This document shows positions 60,262-64,000 of a stretch of 64,000 nt of DNA, piece by piece. The notes beneath the pieces are model-generated. The model had not been told where the DNA came from, made no database searches, and was given only the letters and a program-made list of their open reading frames with translations. The DNA is from Staphylococcus sp. ACRSN (lineage in GTDB: Bacteria > Bacillota > Bacilli > Staphylococcales > Staphylococcaceae): assembly GCF_022346615.1 (NCBI RefSeq), contig NZ_JAKRNS010000009.1:58347-122346 (forward strand). The letters run 5' to 3'. How positions within the stretch are numbered: the first letter of the stretch is position 1; each line of letters begins with the position of its first letter. A program made the position numbers and the translations under genes.

Positions 60262-60606
60262 TTAATCTTTTTTGTGTAAATCTTGAATCATTCTTTCAAT
60301 CTTATTACCATAATCTATTGATTCATCGTATTCAAAATTTAATTCAGGTATAATACGTAATCTCATTCTAGACCCCAATTCAGATTTAATGAAACCTTTT
60401 GCTTTTTCTAATCCCTTGAATGTATCTTCAATTTCTCTTTTACTTCCAAGCACTGTAAGATAAACCGTCGCAATTGATAAGTCATTTGTTAATTGGACAT
60501 CTGTTATAGTTAAAAACCCTATTCTAGGATCTTTCACCTTGTTATTTGCAATATCCATAATTTCTTGCTTCATTTGTTCGCCAACACGTTCTGCTCTCAT
60601 ATTCAT
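60262..60606 (-). CDS. rbfA: 30S ribosome-binding factor A
   Basis: 114 aa, single KH-like domain acting in late 30S maturation and cold adaptation. Signatures are '[17 protein letters not shown]', '[17 protein letters not shown]' and '[20 protein letters not shown]'. The ATG follows AGGTG by seven bases. It usually continues the nusA-infB operon, but here infB is not upstream. Instead it has its own promoter at 60665-60694. Confidence 0.95.
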   Translation of the reverse strand: MNMRAERVGEQMKQEIMDIANNKVKDPRIGFLTITDVQLTNDLSIATVYLTVLGSKREIEDTFKGLEKAKGFIKSELGSRMRLRIIPELNFEYDESIDYGNKIERMIQDLHKKD

Positions 60607-60664
60607 ATTATTTCACCTCGCAAAAGTTTGCTTATAAAGTCAGTGTTGTCTTCCTTACTAAGTG

Positions 60665-60694
60665 ATTATATGATAGTTCATTTCATAACGTCAA
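60665..60694 (-). promoter_or_regulatory. Own promoter of rbfA
   Basis: On the minus strand TTGACG (60689-60694), an 18-bp spacer and TATAAT (60665-60670). The leader is about 55 bases. This makes rbfA independent of any upstream operon. Confidence 0.75.
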
Positions 60695-61045
60695 ACAAAT
60701 TTTACTATTGTATACTTTATTAACCGTTTTAAAAACAAATAATTTTTAATAGCATGTAACTATAATGTGCAAAATCATTTATACAGATAGGCATGATTTT
60801 TATTCCTAACTGTTAAATAATGAAACGATTTTGTAATAAGTTGAAATTCATTTGATTTTGTATTGCCTAAATGTTTAATTTTAATACCTAAGTGTTATAA
60901 AAGTATAATTTCTTTATTACAAATATGTATTTGTTCACCTTATTTATAAATTATTAAAAAGTGTTACGCTTTAATTGTATAAAATGCTATAATGTGTATT
61001 AATAAACATTTCAATGCTTATTAAAAATATTAGGAGCGTGCATAT
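60695..61045. other. Gene-free AT-rich region with divergent promoters
   Basis: Apart from the rbfA promoter, it holds an extended -10 box (TGCTATAAT, -10 at 60988-60993) for the WYL-domain gene, with a poor -35 region. No coding region is seen. Confidence 0.55.
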
Positions 61046-61915
61046 TTGGAGAAACCAGAGCGTTTATTGTATATTTACACACGTTTTTTAAATGGCAAGA
61101 CATTAAATAAAGAAGCACTAGCAAAAGCATTAAATGTTAATTTGAGAACAATTCAAAGAGATATTAGTGATTTAAATCATTTTATTTATGAAGATGCTGA
61201 GTGGCAAGGTTTAGAAGGATCTATCGTCTACGATAAATATATTGAACAGCATCGACTGAAAATAAACAAATATAAGTTTGAAAGTAAAAGATTACTTAAT
61301 TTAGTATTTAGAATGAAAACTTTCACACCAATCATTCACGAAGATACCTATAATTTAATCAGAGGTTTAAACGCTAATATTAATTTAGGCGAAAAAACAC
61401 TATCTAATAAATTATTAAGTCAATTTAAATTGAATAAAGTTAAGGTTGAGTCTCAATTAATATTTAATATTCAAATTGCTATAGAATATAATGAGTTTAT
61501 TTCACTCGCTATAAATAATCAAAATAAAATTAAAGTGATACCTATTTACACGCGCTATTACGATAGAAAGCATTGGTTCACTTACTATTATCACGGTACA
61601 ATCACCTGTGTTAATCTCGATAATGTTCGAGAAGTTACTACGCTATCGGACCAATTTGAAACAGATATAATAGAAAAAATAGAGCCGACTACATTTCATT
61701 TTACTACATCAATTTGGGAAGAAATACACAAACAATTTATTATTGTTCACACGCAAAATGTTGAAAATGGCATTGTAGCCAAAATAATCATATCCCAACA
61801 AGAAACCCTTCAATTGGCTTATAAATATGCAAATGACATAACAATTTTACATCCTCAAGCCTATGTAGATGCTTTTAAATTAAAATTAAAAAATCTATTT
61901 ACAAAATACAAATAG
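61046..61915 (+). CDS. HTH and WYL-domain transcriptional regulator
   Basis: 289 aa from a TTG nine bases after TAGGAG. The N-terminal winged helix reads 'NKEALAKALNVNLRTIQRDI'. A middle helical part is followed by a WYL-like segment around residues 165-200 ('VIPIYTRYYDRKHWFTYYYHG', then '..NLDNVREV'), where the usual WYL motif is replaced by HWF. A C-terminal WCX-like region follows. WYL regulators bind nucleotide or nucleic-acid ligands and often control phage-defence or DNA-damage genes. It stands where infB would be expected, convergent with the 330-aa gene at 62471. Confidence 0.75.
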   Translation: MEKPERLLYIYTRFLNGKTLNKEALAKALNVNLRTIQRDISDLNHFIYEDAEWQGLEGSIVYDKYIEQHRLKINKYKFESKRLLNLVFRMKTFTPIIHEDTYNLIRGLNANINLGEKTLSNKLLSQFKLNKVKVESQLIFNIQIAIEYNEFISLAINNQNKIKVIPIYTRYYDRKHWFTYYYHGTITCVNLDNVREVTTLSDQFETDIIEKIEPTTFHFTTSIWEEIHKQFIIVHTQNVENGIVAKIIISQQETLQLAYKYANDITILHPQAYVDAFKLKLKNLFTKYK

Positions 61916-62059
61916 TTATAACAATCTGCACACATATTTCCGCATTGTTAATACTATCAACATACAAAATACATTATTGAAACAACTTCTAATCTTTTTA
62001 AAAGTTAGATTGCAGTATTTTTTCAATTATTGAAAGTGAATTATTACTACAGTCTACTA

Positions 62060-62102
62060 AAAACGACAATTCCTATTATAATCAATAGGCAATTGTCGTT
62101 TT
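62060..62102 (+). terminator. Terminator-like hairpin downstream of the WYL gene
   Basis: AAAACGACAATT-c-CTATT and AATAG-gc-AATTGTCGTTTT form a stem of about 17 bp followed by CTAATC; the arms end in A and T runs, so it may work both ways. Confidence 0.75.
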
Positions 62103-62315
62103 CTAATCTACGAATATTAAGTACTATCTTTAATTCATTTAATGACTTCTACTTAGTTCTCATATAAGACTTCTACTTATCTATTGAAAAGGTAATTTAA
62201 ATAATCTGATTATGCTTCAATCACATTCATTTTAACGAAATTAATACCTATGCAACCACATAGTTAAAAAACGTTATATGATTATTTATCACTCTGGAAA
62301 GTCATGCATAAAAAA

Positions 62316-62348
62316 ACTGTAAACTAAATACCATCATTAGTCTACAGT
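62316..62348 (-). terminator. Terminator of the UDG-fold-like gene
   Basis: On the minus strand ACTGTAGACTAA and TTAGTTTACAGT pair with one mismatch, followed by TTTTTTATG. Confidence 0.8.
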
Positions 62349-62470
62349 CTTTGACATCACGCTTCATTACATATACTTCAAGCGATAAACATCATATTGT
62401 TTCATCTAAAAAGTATTAAAGCATTTAACCTAATATAACTTATTATATTCACTGACTAAAAACGCAAATG

Positions 62471-63463
62471 TTATGATTGTTGTAATGTACGTTCTAGTCC
62501 TTTCATACGTCTGTAAAAATCTGATTCACCTATTTCACGCGCTTCCTTTTGAATTCTATTCCATCGATAATATTCAGGCTTGGTTAACATTTGCTTTTGC
62601 TTTAATCTTACCTTATGTTCTCTGTAACTCAATAAATTCCCAGTTGTAATTCTTCTGTTTTGTTTTGAAGCAAAAACAAATAAATTATCTTTTATATAAG
62701 TACACATTGATTCATCTGCAAAATTTTTAAAAATTGAGATAAATAACTCTTCTTCACTACAAATGTATATTCTACGCTTATTATCCTTTAACATTTTCAT
62801 CAATAAATTAAAATTCTCACGTTGTGAAGGCAAAATATGATTTAATGTTAAAAAATCCCTTGGAATACCCGCACTATGACCTGCTTGATATGGAAAAAAG
62901 TTTAGTACCATCAATCTGTTAGGATTAATATTAAATTGCTTTATTGTTGAAGAATTGCTATATAAATATTTAATAAACCATCTGTGTTTATCAACAAAAG
63001 GCAAAAATAGCTTTTTATTATTAAAGGTTAATTTACCTTGAATATCTAATACGATTCGTTTTCTATATTCTATCGCTTCATTGTGTGGTAAAACAGCATT
63101 ATAACTATTAAAATCTTTTTCTGGATGTTTTTTTAAAATAACGATATCTGCTATTTCTGGATTACCAAAATAAGGTCTCGCCATTGCCGGATTAATACTT
63201 TCTTCATTTAAAATCACTTTTCTTCTGTCTTTGTTTATCGAAATTATACCATTCGCAAAGTCGATCATTTTTTTAAATCTTGGTATTTGAGTAAAGTCAT
63301 CACCGAAATTTGATTTTAAATAAGTTAAATCCTGAGGATGAATAAAAGCTGTTGTATCGTTACTTTCGACTATTTTCTTTAATGTATTTTCATCATATAT
63401 AGCATTATATTCTTGTAAATATTCTTGCCAAAAATTATTTATCTCATTTAAATATTCGCTCAT
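62471..63463 (-). CDS. Uncharacterised protein, possible uracil-DNA-glycosylase-like fold
   Basis: 330 aa, soluble, Asn/Lys/Arg-rich. The ATG follows AGGAGG by eight bases, so the start is firm. Residues about 120-140 ('ARPYFGNPEIADIVILKKHPE') and 210-240 ('LMVLNFFPYQAGHSAGIP') have the shape of UDG-superfamily proteins: 'yxGnPxxAdivfLlxNPG' early and 'lNlfPYhs' in the middle, then a strand 'RRIYICSEEE'. The catalytic Asp or Asn of known families cannot be assigned. The C-terminal 60 residues are strongly basic, which fits nucleic-acid binding. It has its own terminator and a possible operator at 63505-63519. Confidence 0.55.
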   Translation of the reverse strand: MSEYLNEINNFWQEYLQEYNAIYDENTLKKIVESNDTTAFIHPQDLTYLKSNFGDDFTQIPRFKKMIDFANGIISINKDRRKVILNEESINPAMARPYFGNPEIADIVILKKHPEKDFNSYNAVLPHNEAIEYRKRIVLDIQGKLTFNNKKLFLPFVDKHRWFIKYLYSNSSTIKQFNINPNRLMVLNFFPYQAGHSAGIPRDFLTLNHILPSQRENFNLLMKMLKDNKRRIYICSEEELFISIFKNFADESMCTYIKDNLFVFASKQNRRITTGNLLSYREHKVRLKQKQMLTKPEYYRWNRIQKEAREIGESDFYRRMKGLERTLQQS

Positions 63464-64000
63464 TTGGTATAACCTCCTATACTCTTAATTATAAATAAGC
63501 AACTAGACAGTAAGTGTCTGCGAGTTATAAAAAAGTAATTTTTCTATATATTTTTTAACCAATCACTAACCATTAATAATTAAACGATTTAAATTTTATC
63601 ATATCTATAACTTCCAGTCATCTCTTATTAAAATATTTCAAACTATATAAATACAACTTAATGCAATTCATACATGTTAAAAATATTATATATCACAATT
63701 AACCTTTTTCTTATTACTATAATTTATAGTCGAATATTGTGCACTATTCAATATCGATATATCAAAACTACAAGTGAAAATTATAAAGAATAAAGTCTGA
63801 TTAGTAGAAAAGTAGTTTGAAAATGTTGTGGTTTTCATTAAAAACTCTGAAATGAAAAGAAAGCTAAAATTGAAGTACTAATTATAAAATGTAAATCGTT
63901 CCATCATAATGAAGGTAATTTAAAAAGTAGTTTCTTAGAAGGATTATGTATATTAATTGAAGGTATTAGAAAATTTATAATTTAAGCATTGCAACATAGC
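63464..64000. other. AT-rich end of window, possible decayed coding remnants
   Basis: No intact gene is visible. On the plus strand from about 63877 a 36-codon open segment ends in 'GLCILIEGIRKFII' and a TAA at 63982; a neighbouring frame from 63818 reads about 20 codons before a stop. Neither has a start with a ribosome site. These may be the worn end of an insertion sequence or the 3' end of a broken gene. Confidence 0.35.
63505..63519. promoter_or_regulatory. Inverted repeat in the promoter region of the 330-aa gene
   Basis: AGACAgtaagTGTCT lies about 42 bases upstream of the start codon, just ahead of a minus-strand TATAAT (about 63487-63492). It is placed where a repressor would bind; the binding protein is unknown. 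Confidence 0.4.

Larger units (their letters stand above)
61916..62470. other. Gene-free region between two convergent accessory genes
   Basis: Besides the two hairpins at 62060-62102 and 62316-62348, no coding region is found. A weak inverted pair TCTAATCTTTTTAAAAGTTAGA occurs at about 61988-62009. Confidence 0.5.

Noticed and set aside
63800..64000. Transposase gene at the right end of the window
   Set aside because: Only short open segments without recognisable transposase motifs are present, so I list the stretch as unassigned remnants.

Overview
The window is a low-GC chromosomal segment from a Staphylococcus. The gene order on the minus strand is the housekeeping backbone known from S. 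aureus: rbfA-truB-ribF-rpsO-pnp-rnjB-ftsK-ymfC/F/H/I/K-rodZ-pgsA-cinA-recA-rny-ymdB-korAB-miaB-ricA-mutS-mutL-glp-miaA-hfq-gpx-hflX-glnRA-nuc2-lysC/hom-thrC-thrB. Several proteins (RecA C-terminal tail, homoserine dehydrogenase, the Nuc2-like nuclease) differ at many positions from the S. aureus versions as I remember them. I therefore infer a non-aureus species close to the S. aureus group; no database search was possible.

Layout. 1-2,600: 3' end of an amino-acid permease, then an accessory-looking patch (Lrp/AsnC regulator, short AhpD-like protein, unknown 104-aa protein, IS1182-type transposase remnant) bounded by inverted repeats. 2,600-8,300: HAD phosphatase, hom-thrC-thrB, and the divergently transcribed aspartokinase. 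8,300-12,000: poorly known genes (196-aa protein, DeoR sensor-like protein without a DNA-binding domain, membrane NERD-like protein), an anchored thermonuclease and a small membrane protein. 12,000-20,000: glnRA, a PLP enzyme, hflX, gpx, a second repeat copy, hfq-miaA and a lysophospholipase-like hydrolase. 20,000-28,600: the glycerol regulon glpD, glpK, glpF, glpP with antitermination leaders and a cre site, an S66 carboxypeptidase between glpF and glpP, then mutL. 28,600-39,500: mutS, thiW, ricA, miaB, a thiamine-binding protein, a poly-gamma-glutamate hydrolase-like gene, korAB, ymdB. 39,600-60,600: rny, recA, cinA, pgsA, rodZ-like, the ymf cluster, ftsK, rnjB, pnp, rpsO, ribF, truB, rbfA. 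60,600-64,000: an accessory insert (WYL-domain regulator and a UDG-fold-like protein) where infB would normally be.

How the genes work together. The segment is rich in RNA metabolism: RNase Y, its partner RicA, YmdB, RNase J2, PNPase, Hfq, MiaA, MiaB, TruB, RbfA. It also holds DNA repair (RecA, MutS, MutL), the threonine branch of the aspartate pathway, nitrogen control (GlnR and glutamine synthetase) and glycerol use. Most likely transcription units are hom-thrC-thrB, glnR-glnA, miaA-hfq, glpF-glpK, mutS-mutL-glpP, miaB-ricA-thiW, korA-korB, ftsK-ymfC-F-H-I, and truB-ribF. rbfA stands alone with its own promoter and terminator.

The parts most worth a second look are the rbfA/infB breakpoint, the inverted-repeat-bounded patch at 421-2,585, the glpP/glpF split, and the poorly known cluster at 8,300-10,900. 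I saw no tRNA or rRNA gene, CRISPR array or complete insertion sequence.
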